Of a stretch of DNA of 5,595 bases, positions 1-5,595 are shown piece by piece. The position numbers were made by a program, and so were the translations under genes. The notes under the pieces were generated by a model. The model was not told the DNA's origin, searched no databases, and saw nothing but the letters and a program-made list of their open reading frames with translations. Each line of letters begins with the position of its first letter. The stretch's first letter is position 1. Source of the stretch: an uncultured bacterium (GTDB taxonomy: Bacteria; Chloroflexota; Anaerolineae; JACIWP01); contig CAIQJD010000728.1 of NCBI GenBank assembly GCA_903872005.1, positions 1 to 5,595 on the forward strand. Direction: 5' to 3'.

Positions 1-334
1 CGCAGATCTTCCCCTCCGCCACCACCGTGAACTTACGCTTGCCGGCCGCGCTCCAGTAGGTCTCGGCGTACTTGAACGTTAACCTGTAACGCCCGTTGGG
101 CACGGCGAACCGGTAGCCCGGCTTCGCCGCGCCGGTGTAGAGCCGCTCCGTCTGATAGAGCTTGTCGTCTTCGGTGTTGCTGATCGCCGATGAGACGCTC
201 CGCCCGATGCCGCCCACATAGCCCCACGGCGTCGTGCCCGGCGTGATCGGCACACCCAGCAGCCACGAGCGATCCGCTACCCACAGGTTGCCAGCCGTGT
301 CAATGTAACGGGGGCCGGCGCTGTTCACCCGCAA
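1..334 (-). repeat. Malectin-like domain segment, third gene (truncated copy of a three-fold long direct repeat)
   Basis: This segment is nearly identical at DNA level to 1829-2308 and 3761-4240. It codes for the N-terminal two thirds of the domain, including NSAGP, AGNLWVADRSWL, DKLYQTERLY and VPNGRYRLTFKYAETYW. Malectin-like domains are beta-sandwich carbohydrate-binding folds; the LYQTER and (F/H)xxAE-type motifs are typical of bacterial members. Ligand specificity cannot be read from the sequence. Confidence 0.85.
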
Positions 335-1759
335 CGCATACGACGTATACACGTAGGCCGCGCCATCAGATATGGCGCCGGACGCGTTGACCGGCAGCGG
401 CGAGGGCGTGTAAGAATCATAGGGTGAGCCTACGACAAGAGTCGTGCCGTCAATGTCCACGCTGAAGCCAAACGTCGTCGCCCCCGGGCCGGTGGCCGGC
501 AGCGTGAGGATCCGCCCCCACTCGTTGGCGCCGCCGGCGTCGCGCGACAAGACGTACGCGTATCCTGGTAAATTCGTATCAAGGAAAGGCATCGCGGCTC
601 CCAGCACCACCGTCGCGTCGCTGATGGCGACCGACGCGCCCAAGAAGTATCCAGGCGTGTCTGCGGGCGAGGTCAGTTGCTTCACCTGGCCCCAGTGGTC
701 TGCGCCGCCGGCGTCGCGCTCGAAGATATAGCCGCTGCCCCGTGAGGGCGCTGGCCATTCTGTGCCGGCCCACGGCGCGCCGACCACAAGGGTATTCGCG
801 CCCAGCCCAACGGCATAGCCGAAGATGTCGGCGACGGCACTGTCGCTGGCGAACACTTTCTTGACGACGCCCCAGTTGCCGGCCCCGCCGACGTCACGCC
901 CGTGAATGTAAACCGCGCCCGGCCAGGATGTTGGGCCGCCCTCACCATACATACTAGGCGCGCCGATGGCGATGGTCGCGCCATAGATCGCCGCGGAGAC
1001 TCCATACATCTCGGCCGGCCGGGGATTGCTTGACCGGAGAGTCTTGACCAGGCCCCAGGCCCCTGGCCCGCCGACATTGCGCCCGAAGACGTAGGCCGCG
1101 CCCACGACGTTTTCCGGCTCGTCCAGCCACATCCAGGGCGCGCCGACCACGATGGTCGAGCCGTACATCGCCACCGCTGCGCCGAACAAGGGAGAAAGGC
1201 TCGGCGTCCCTGGATCAACAGAGAGCCTGGCGACCTGGCCCCACATACCGCTCCCGCCGGCGTCTTTCTCGAAGACATAGACCGCGTTTTCGCCGCCTTC
1301 CTGGGGAGCAGCGGTATGGAAGGAACTGAGCGACGCGCCAATGGCGATGGTCGTGCCCTGGATCGCCACTGCTACGCCGAAGCTGTCGGCTTCTCCGCCA
1401 TCATCGGCGGTGAGCATTTTGATCAGGCCCCAGTTGCCCGGCCCGCCGGCGTTGCGCCCATAGAGAAACGCCGCCCCCTGGTTGATGTTGCCGTTCACGT
1501 CGGCCGTCGGCTGACCGACGACCATGTAGTCCCCGCTGACGGCGACGGCCCACGCGAAGGCCGTGCCAAGACCCTCCTCCAGGACCAGCTTCTTCTCCTG
1601 CGGCACGAGCACGCTGGCGACCGCGCCGGCCGCGACCTCCGTGTCGCCATCCTGGGCCGCCGCTGGCAACGCCGGCGCCAGAGACACGAGCAGAACCGCC
1701 AGGAGAACCAGCCGGAGTAAGACCCCGATACGACGAGAAACGCCATTGTCCTCTTTCAT
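1..1759 (-). CDS. Secreted seven-bladed FG-GAP beta-propeller protein with malectin-like domain, third in the tandem (3' end off window)
   Basis: Reading from ATG at 1759 leftwards, 586 codons stay open to the window edge; the frame has no stop in the window. Residues 1-35 form a signal peptide: a charged start with an Arg pair, a Leu/Val-rich core at about 15-30, and an Ala-Ala-Ala cleavage site before Gln36. Seven repeats follow, with FG or equivalent at about 68, 128, 192, 252, 313, 373 and 430, each of the form FGxSVAxxGxTxVVGA, variable loop, GAAYVF, R(D/N)xGGxxxWGxxKxL. From about residue 476 a malectin-like domain begins, with ADRSW, DKLYQTERLY and FKYAETYW visible. It is cut after Lys-Ile-Cys; comparison with the neighbour predicts about 55 missing codons and a protein of about 640 residues. 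A 6-residue insertion after ADRSWL is unique to this copy. The start is set by N-terminal alignment with the middle paralogue; the ATG at 1769 is in another frame. The function is probably extracellular glycan or surface binding; this is inferred from domain families only. Confidence 0.93.
   Translation of the reverse strand, partial: MKEDNGVSRRIGVLLRLVLLAVLLVSLAPALPAAAQDGDTEVAAGAVASVLVPQEKKLVLEEGLGTAFAWAVAVSGDYMVVGQPTADVNGNINQGAAFLYGRNAGGPGNWGLIKMLTADDGGEADSFGVAVAIQGTTIAIGASLSSFHTAAPQEGGENAVYVFEKDAGGSGMWGQVARLSVDPGTPSLSPLFGAAVAMYGSTIVVGAPWMWLDEPENVVGAAYVFGRNVGGPGAWGLVKTLRSSNPRPAEMYGVSAAIYGATIAIGAPSMYGEGGPTSWPGAVYIHGRDVGGAGNWGVVKKVFASDSAVADIFGYAVGLGANTLVVGAPWAGTEWPAPSRGSGYIFERDAGGADHWGQVKQLTSPADTPGYFLGASVAISDATVVLGAAMPFLDTNLPGYAYVLSRDAGGANEWGRILTLPATGPGATTFGFSVDIDGTTLVVGSPYDSYTPSPLPVNASGAISDGAAYVYTSYALRVNSAGPRYIDTAGNLWVADRSWLLGVPITPGTTPWGYVGGIGRSVSSAISNTEDDKLYQTERLYTGAAKPGYRFAVPNGRYRLTFKYAETYWSAAGKRKFTVVAEGKIC
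53..157 (-). other. Candidate gene-conversion tract shared with 2045-2149
   Basis: These 105 nt match 2045-2149 of the middle gene with one mismatch. The first gene differs clearly over the same part (3969-4073). On both sides (up to 52, and 158 onwards) the third gene instead resembles the first gene: accaccgtgaac and ccgcgctcc to the left, gagcttgtcgtctt to the right. The left part of the tract (53-76) is common to all three, so the informative core is 77-157. Confidence 0.6.
344..1597 (-). repeat. Seven FG-GAP-type blade repeats of the third gene
   Basis: Seven protein repeats of roughly 55-65 residues show up in DNA as an imperfect period of about 170-195 nt. The best conserved DNA word codes for GR(D/N)xGGxxxWG at the end of each of the first six. 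The stretch before blade 1 (EKKLVL) looks like the last strand of a repeat, and blade 7 lacks that strand, so the ring is probably closed by pairing the two ends. The loop of blade 7 is unusually long (about residues 447-466) and rich in Pro, Ser and Thr. Confidence 0.85.
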
Positions 1760-1763
1760 AGCT

Positions 1764-1778
1764 CTCCATACCCTCCCC
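1764..1778 (-). promoter_or_regulatory. Purine-rich ribosome-binding region of the third gene
   Basis: Two candidates sit before the ATG at 1759: GGAG ending 4 nt upstream, and GGGGAGGG ending 11 nt upstream. The second is at the same distance as the GAGGGG of the middle gene, and the last 19 nt of the two spacers match at about half their positions, so this part of the spacer is probably homologous. Confidence 0.5.
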
Positions 1779-1781
1779 GTC

Positions 1782-1812
1782 GCCGGCGGGAACCCGCAGG
1801 ACTCCCGCCGGC
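1782..1812. repeat. 10-bp GC-rich inverted repeat in the second spacer
   Basis: The arms gccggcggga (1782-1791) and tcccgccggc (1803-1812) are perfect complements with an 11-nt loop. The stem ends 22 nt before the ATG of the third gene and lies directly upstream of its purine-rich ribosome-binding region. No T tract follows. It occupies a position like that of the hairpin in the other spacer, but its sequence is different. Confidence 0.75.
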
Positions 1813-1825
1813 TCCGGCGCGTTGG

Positions 1826-3691
1826 CTACTGATACAACTGCTGGATGTAGATGGCGTCGGCTTTGGCCTGGCCGACGACGGAGATGAAGTCAATGCTCAA
1901 CAGCCCGTCGGTCACGTCCACGTAGCAGACCTTGTCCGGCGCGGCCTTGTTCTTGATCCCGCCGGCCGCGACGTACGGATCATAGTTGGCAGAACAGATC
2001 TTGCCCTCTGCCATGATCGTGAACTTGCGCTTGCCGGCCGCATTCCAGTAGGTCTCGGCGTACTTGAACGTTAACCTGTAACGCCCGTTGGGCACGACGA
2101 ACCGGTAGCCCGGCTTCGCCGCGCCGGTGTAGAGCCGCTCCGTCTGATACAACTTGTCATCTTCCGTGCCGGAGATGAGTGACGAGACGACGCGGCCGAC
2201 GCCCCCGACATAGCCCCAGGGCGTGGTGCCGGCCAGCCAACTGCGGTCGGCCACCCACACGTTGCCGGCCGTGTCCACGACCTTCGGGCCGGCGCTGTTC
2301 ACCCGCAGCGCATAGGGCGTGTAGACGTAGGCCGCGCCAGAAAACTTTCCATCCTGCCCGACAGCGCTCAATGCGCCGACGACAACGGTCGCGCCATCTA
2401 TATCCACAGACCAGCCCATCCCATCGAGGTCACCGCTGGCGCTATCGCTCAGGAGGGCGATTTCGCCCCACTGGTCGGTCCCGCCGGCGTTGCGCGAGTA
2501 GACGTGGGCCTCGCCTCCCCTGGTTCTGCTGTAATTCACGGCATGCCCCACCACCACGGTTGCGTCGCTGACCGCAACGTCGGAGCCGTACATCATCATC
2601 ATCGCGTCTGGATGGACTAACCGTTTCATCTGGCCCCAATTGCCCGGGCCGCCGGCGTCGCGCTCGAAGATGTAGGCTGCCCCAGAGGTTGGGATATCAT
2701 CCACGGTAGCGTAATAGGCGCCGACGACCAGGGTATTCGCCGCCAGCGCGACCGACGAACCGAACATGGATCCGCTGATGGGTCTATTGGCGACCACCTT
2801 TTTGGTTTCGCCCCAGTTGCCCGACCCGCCGGCATCCCGCTCGAAGAGGTAGACGGCGCCGGCCATATCGGTCACGCCGGCAGTCGCGCCGAACGCTCCG
2901 ACCGCGAGGGTCGAGCCGTACAGGGCTACTGAACAGCCGAAGGTGCCCCGGGGGGCGCTATCGCTGGCAGTGAGCACCTTGACTCGTCCCCATGCGCCCG
3001 GCCCGCCCTGATTGCGCCCAAAGATGTAGGCCGCGCCCGGCGGATCGTCTCCGCCCTCCGGCCCGGTCCAGGCTGCGCCCACCACAATAGTTGAGCCGGC
3101 GAGCGCCACAGACATTCCAAACAAACCAACTTCTATGCCCGCCATCGTACCGCTGAGGATGGCGGTCTGGCCCCATTGGCCGGCGCCGCCGGCGTCCCGC
3201 TCGTAGACATAGGCCAGGCCATCTTCGTCGCCAACCTCTTCGGCGTCGGCATGCATGGCCCCAATGACGAGGGTCGTGCCCTGGATCGCCACCGAATAGC
3301 CGAAGTTATCGCCTACGGCGGGTGTGGGGTTGCTGAATTCCTTGATCAGGCCCCACTGGTTGGGGCCGCCCACGTTGCGCCCATACAGGTAAGCCGCGCC
3401 TTCATGCGAGGCCATTTCGAGCGCGGAGTAGTCCAGCGCTCCGACCAGCATGAGGTCTCCATCAATGGCGACGGCCCACCCAAACTCATCGCCGTCGTGC
3501 CCGTCGGCCGGGAAGACCTTCTTCGCCTGCGGCGCGATGACTCTGGCGCTGACATCCCCCTCCAGCGCGGCTTCCGCTTCCGGATCATCGGCGGCCGCCG
3601 GCAGCGTCGGCGCGAGCATCACGATCAGCATGACCAGAAGGATGAGCCGGAAGAAGACACCCGGCCGGCGCGCTATTGAAATACCGTACAT
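1826..3691 (-). CDS. Secreted seven-bladed FG-GAP beta-propeller protein with malectin-like domain, middle copy (complete)
   Basis: This is the only complete copy: 621 residues from ATG at 3691 to TAG at 1826. Residues 1-34 are a signal peptide with an Arg-rich start, a hydrophobic core at about 16-30 and cleavage after Ala-Ala-Ala before Asp35. An Ala/Glu-rich linker (35-55) precedes seven FG-GAP-type repeats with FG or its equivalent near 70, 130, 191, 251, 310, 368 and 425. Each repeat ends in R(D/N)xGGxxxWG except the seventh, which runs straight into the malectin-like domain (about 462-621; ADRSW, DKLYQTERLY, FKYAETYW, and a Cys pair at 566 and 589). The Ca2+-binding DxDxDG loop of integrin-type FG-GAP repeats is absent; the strands are joined by a short turn. 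In-frame TTG (3712) and GTG (3703) codons could extend it by 7 or 4 residues, but ATG aligns with the start of the third gene and has a GAGGGG stretch 11 nt upstream. Its propeller is the most divergent of the three. The role is inferred as extracellular ligand or glycan binding. Confidence 0.95.
   Translation of the reverse strand: MYGISIARRPGVFFRLILLVMLIVMLAPTLPAAADDPEAEAALEGDVSARVIAPQAKKVFPADGHDGDEFGWAVAIDGDLMLVGALDYSALEMASHEGAAYLYGRNVGGPNQWGLIKEFSNPTPAVGDNFGYSVAIQGTTLVIGAMHADAEEVGDEDGLAYVYERDAGGAGQWGQTAILSGTMAGIEVGLFGMSVALAGSTIVVGAAWTGPEGGDDPPGAAYIFGRNQGGPGAWGRVKVLTASDSAPRGTFGCSVALYGSTLAVGAFGATAGVTDMAGAVYLFERDAGGSGNWGETKKVVANRPISGSMFGSSVALAANTLVVGAYYATVDDIPTSGAAYIFERDAGGPGNWGQMKRLVHPDAMMMMYGSDVAVSDATVVVGHAVNYSRTRGGEAHVYSRNAGGTDQWGEIALLSDSASGDLDGMGWSVDIDGATVVVGALSAVGQDGKFSGAAYVYTPYALRVNSAGPKVVDTAGNVWVADRSWLAGTTPWGYVGGVGRVVSSLISGTEDDKLYQTERLYTGAAKPGYRFVVPNGRYRLTFKYAETYWNAAGKRKFTIMAEGKICSANYDPYVAAGGIKNKAAPDKVCYVDVTDGLLSIDFISVVGQAKADAIYIQQLYQ
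1829..2308 (-). repeat. Malectin-like domain segment, middle gene
   Basis: This is the complete domain of about 160 residues, ending exactly at the protein C-terminus with IYIQQLYQ. There is no sorting signal, anchor helix or LPXTG-like tail after it, so the protein is predicted to be released or held by non-covalent binding. Cys566 and Cys589 (in KICSANYDP and DKVCYVDV) could form a disulfide outside the cell. From 1829 to about 2010 it differs from 3761-3942 at only a handful of positions. Confidence 0.87.
2318..3526 (-). repeat. Seven FG-GAP-type blade repeats of the middle gene
   Basis: Seven repeats with the same strand pattern as in the other genes. Loops between VVGA and GAAY differ in every blade: acidic in blades 1-3, shortest in blade 6. 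Blade 6 is the most degenerate, with FG replaced by YG after four Met in a row and GA replaced by GH. The leading strand AKKVF before blade 1 matches the repeat-end pattern xKxL and is the likely partner that closes blade 7. Confidence 0.85.
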
Positions 3692-3702
3692 GGTTATCTG
3701 CA

Positions 3703-3708
3703 CCCCTC
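3703..3708 (-). promoter_or_regulatory. Probable ribosome-binding site of the middle gene
   Basis: GAGGGG lies 11 nt upstream of the ATG at 3691. The spacing is rather long but favours this ATG over the in-frame GTG at 3703, which overlaps the site, and the TTG at 3712. Confidence 0.5.
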
Positions 3709-3721
3709 GCAAGTAGATAGG

Positions 3722-3750
3722 ACTCCCGAAGTCGTGTTGACTTCGGGAGT
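3722..3750. repeat. Perfect 12-bp inverted repeat (hairpin) in the first spacer
   Basis: The arms actcccgaagtc (3722-3733) and gacttcgggagt (3739-3750) are exact reverse complements around a 5-nt loop. In the transcript the hairpin would form 7 nt after the stop of the first gene and 30 nt before the ATG of the middle gene. No run of T follows the stem on either strand, so a classical Rho-independent terminator is not supported. It could be a partial terminator, an mRNA-stabilising or processing hairpin, or a copy of a dispersed palindromic repeat. Confidence 0.85.
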
Positions 3751-3757
3751 ATGTGCG

Positions 3758-5595
3758 TTACTGATACAACTGCTGGATGTAGATGGCGTCAGCTTTGGCC
3801 TGGCCGGCCACGGAGATGAAGTCAATGCTCAACAGCCCGTCGGCCACGTCCACGTAGCAGACCTTGTCCGGCGCGGCCCTGTTCTTAACGCCGCCGGCCG
3901 CGACGTACGGATCATAGTTGGCAGAACAGATCTTGCCCTCCGCCACCACCGTGAACTTGCGCTTGCCGGCCGCGCTCCAGTAGGTCTCGGCGTACTTGAA
4001 GGTGAGCTTGTAACGCCCGTTGGGCACGACGAACTGGTAGCCCGGCTTCGCCGCGCTGCTCCACAATCGCTCGGACTGGTAGAGCTTGTCGTCTTGCGTG
4101 CCGGCAATGGCCGAGGAGACGATCCGCCCGATGCCGCCGACGTAGCCCCAGGGCGTCGTGCAGGCCAGCCAACTGCGGTCGGCCACCCAGACATTGCCGG
4201 CATCATCCACGACCTTCGGGCCGGCGCTGTTCACCCGCAGCGCATAGGGCGTATAGACGAAGGCCTCGCCGGGATACGTCGTGCCTCCAGATGGGCTAGG
4301 GGCGTAGGGCGCGCCGACGACAATGGTCGCCGCATCCATACCAACGCTATACCCGTAAGATTCGATGGTCGCAGGGCCGCTTGGCGGCAGACCGAGGATC
4401 TGCCCCCATTCGTTGGAACCGCCGGCGTCCCGCGAGTAGACGCCCACATAGCCCGGTGAGCTCATGAAGTAGGGCATCGTGGCTCCCAAAACGACCGTCG
4501 CATCGTTGATGGCGGCGGAAGCGCCCAGCAACGCGATGGGCTGACCGTAGCTGGAGGTCAATCCCTTCACCAGTCCCCAGTTTTCCATGCCGCCGGTATT
4601 GCGCTCATAGATGTAGCCCTTGCCACGATATTTGACGCCATCCACGCCGGCGCCGGGCGCGCCGACCACGAGGTTGTTCGCGCTCAACCCGACGGAATAG
4701 CCGTAAAAGTCGCCATCGGCGCTATCGCTGGGGACGATCTGCTTGATCAGGCCCCAGGCGTCAGGCCCGCCGACGTCACGCCCGTGGAGGCACACCAGGC
4801 CAGGCCCAGGGTTCCCAGACCAGGACAGGAAACCCGGCGCGCCGACGGCGATCGTCGAGCCGTAGAGCGCCACCCTGTGTCCATACAGACTGCCCAACGG
4901 AAGGCCGTCCAATGACAACCGCTGGATGAGACCCCAGGCGCCCGGCCCGCCGGCGTTGCGTCCGTACACGAAGACTGCCCCCTGCGGGATATCGGGCGTG
5001 TCTTGCCACATCAAAGGCGCGCCCACCACGAGGGTCGAGCCGTGCAGCGCCACCGATCCGCCGAACAAGGGGGGAAAGCTTGCTCCCTCCATGTCCACGG
5101 ACAGCTTGGCGGTCTGACCCCAGACGCCGGCCCCGCCGGCGTCCTTCTCGAAGACGTAGACCGCGTTTTCGCCGAATGTGCCGCCGAGACCGCCATAAAC
5201 AGTGTTTGTTGCGCCGACGGCGATGGTCGCGCCGTAGATCGCCGCCGACATGCCGAAGAGGTCGTCTTCTCCGCCGTCATCGGCCGTCAGCGTCTTGATC
5301 AGGCCCCAGTTATTCGGGCCGCCGACGTTGCGCCCGTAGAGGAACGCCGCGCCCTGGTGCTTGTTGCCGTTCACCAGGGCTGTCGGCTGGCCGACCACCA
5401 TGAAGTCCCCACTGATGGCGACGGATGTGCCGAACGCCTCGGCCGTCGTCGGGTCCGGAAAGAGTATCTTTTCCTGCGGTGTGATCTGACTGGCGACGAG
5501 GACGTCGCCAGCGGACGCAGCTACTGCGTCGCCCTCCTGGGCGCTCGCCGGCCCGGCCGGCGCCAGGGAAATGATGAGAACTCCGAGAAGGATGA
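3758..5595 (-). CDS. Secreted seven-bladed FG-GAP beta-propeller protein with malectin-like domain, first in the tandem (5' end off window)
   Basis: The frame is open from the right edge to TAA at 3758, giving 611 visible codons. The ATG at 5401 is internal: upstream of it the frame continues through the start of blade 1 into most of a signal peptide, with a hydrophobic run and an Ala-Ser-Ala cleavage site before Gln19 (numbering from the first full codon at 5593). By comparison with the paralogues only about 15-20 N-terminal residues are missing. Seven FG-GAP-type repeats follow, then the malectin-like domain at about 452-611 with ADRSW, DKLYQSERLW, FKYAETYW and the same Cys pair as the middle gene. 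Two extra cysteines are specific to this copy, one in blade 4 (LVCLHGRD) and one near the start of the malectin domain (LACTTPWG). Its propeller is closer to that of the third gene (shared VVGQPTA, NAVYVFEKDAGG and LMW/WMW blade loops) than to the adjacent middle gene. It is probably the promoter-proximal visible gene of a co-transcribed set. No catalytic motif is seen. Confidence 0.93.
   Translation of the reverse strand, partial: ILLGVLIISLAPAGPASAQEGDAVAASAGDVLVASQITPQEKILFPDPTTAEAFGTSVAISGDFMVVGQPTALVNGNKHQGAAFLYGRNVGGPNNWGLIKTLTADDGGEDDLFGMSAAIYGATIAVGATNTVYGGLGGTFGENAVYVFEKDAGGAGVWGQTAKLSVDMEGASFPPLFGGSVALHGSTLVVGAPLMWQDTPDIPQGAVFVYGRNAGGPGAWGLIQRLSLDGLPLGSLYGHRVALYGSTIAVGAPGFLSWSGNPGPGLVCLHGRDVGGPDAWGLIKQIVPSDSADGDFYGYSVGLSANNLVVGAPGAGVDGVKYRGKGYIYERNTGGMENWGLVKGLTSSYGQPIALLGASAAINDATVVLGATMPYFMSSPGYVGVYSRDAGGSNEWGQILGLPPSGPATIESYGYSVGMDAATIVVGAPYAPSPSGGTTYPGEAFVYTPYALRVNSAGPKVVDDAGNVWVADRSWLACTTPWGYVGGIGRIVSSAIAGTQDDKLYQSERLWSSAAKPGYQFVVPNGRYKLTFKYAETYWSAAGKRKFTVVAEGKICSANYDPYVAAGGVKNRAAPDKVCYVDVADGLLSIDFISVAGQAKADAIYIQQLYQ
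3761..4240 (-). repeat. Malectin-like domain segment, first gene
   Basis: Complete domain with the same terminus IYIQQLYQ as the middle gene. It carries the conserved Cys pair plus one extra Cys after ADRSWLA. The stretch coding for RLWSSAAKPGYQF and NGRYKLTF is where it departs most from the other two copies, which are almost identical to each other there. Confidence 0.87.
4250..5473 (-). repeat. Seven FG-GAP-type blade repeats of the first gene
   Basis: Seven repeats with the same closing arrangement: the strand EKILF precedes blade 1 and blade 7 stops at GEAFVYTP without its WG-containing end. Blade signatures match by position across the three genes: ANNLVVGA in blade 5 aligns with ANTLVVGA in both others, and NDATVVLGA in blade 6 aligns with SDATVVLGA in the third gene. 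This shows that the whole seven-blade unit existed before the genes were duplicated. Confidence 0.85.

Noticed and set aside
682..1341. Minus-strand open frame of 219 codons in another frame inside the third gene
   Set aside because: The product is rich in Arg, Ser and Pro with no fold signature, while the overlapping frame gives clean FG-GAP repeats from a signal peptide without a stop.
344..1597. CRISPR-like or satellite array, suggested by regular repeats every 170-195 nt
   Set aside because: The repeats are imperfect, in frame and fully explained as codons for propeller blades.
1401..1769. ATG at 1769 as the start of the third gene
   Set aside because: It is in a different frame from the propeller; the ATG at 1759 gives a signal peptide aligning with the middle gene.
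1826..1828. Programmed readthrough of the TAG of the middle gene
   Set aside because: The frame is open beyond it, but the downstream gene has its own ribosome-binding region and signal peptide, and an open frame of 22 GC-rich codons is common by chance.
3176..3679. Plus-strand open frame opposite the first blades of the middle gene
   Set aside because: Shadow of the conserved blade codons; a similar frame appears opposite the third gene (1316-1720), as expected from paralogy.
3722..3760. Rho-independent terminator after the first gene
   Set aside because: The stem is perfect but no T-rich run follows on either strand, and another gene of the same family follows closely.
3734..4459. Plus-strand open frame of 241 codons opposite the first gene
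   Set aside because: It overlaps the malectin and last blades of a well-supported minus-strand gene. Its product has no recognisable motif and is explained by GC-rich codons read on the other strand; equivalent frames recur at the matching places in the other copies.
3758..5401. ATG at 5401 as the start of the first gene
   Set aside because: It lies inside blade 1, and the frame continues upstream through a signal peptide to the window edge.

Overview
The window holds three tandem paralogous genes, all on the minus strand and read from right to left. Each codes for a secreted protein with the same layout: a Sec-type signal peptide, a short variable linker, seven FG-GAP-type repeats that should fold into a seven-bladed beta-propeller, and a C-terminal malectin-like domain. 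Only the middle gene (1826-3691) is complete. The right-hand gene (3758-5595) lacks only the start of its signal peptide. The left-hand gene (1-1759) has its start in the window but loses roughly the last 55 codons of its malectin domain at the left edge. No RNA gene, transposase, CRISPR array or plus-strand gene is supported, and no stretch over 300 bases lacks a gene.

Layout in transcription order: the upstream gene ends with TAA at 3760-3758. A 66-nt spacer follows, carrying a perfect 12-bp inverted repeat. The middle gene runs from ATG at 3691 to TAG at 1826. A second spacer, again exactly 66 nt, carries a different 10-bp inverted repeat. The third gene starts with ATG at 1759. All three genes sit in the same reading frame, and the spacers contain no in-frame stops. 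The genes are probably co-transcribed; the promoter would lie off the right edge.

The malectin parts are close to identical between copies, while the propellers differ strongly, above all in one variable loop per blade. Matching blades resemble each other between genes more than neighbouring blades do within a gene, so a complete seven-blade gene was duplicated. Along the malectin region, the closest relative of the left-hand copy switches between the other two, which suggests gene conversion.

The organism looks like a GC-rich bacterium that exports large surface or extracellular proteins. FG-GAP plus malectin architectures make me think of Chloroflexota (Anaerolineae-like) or Planctomycetota, but nothing here fixes the taxon. 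The likely role is extracellular glycan or surface binding by a small family of paralogues with a shared C-terminal module and diversified propellers. That role is inference from domain families; no catalytic residues are visible.
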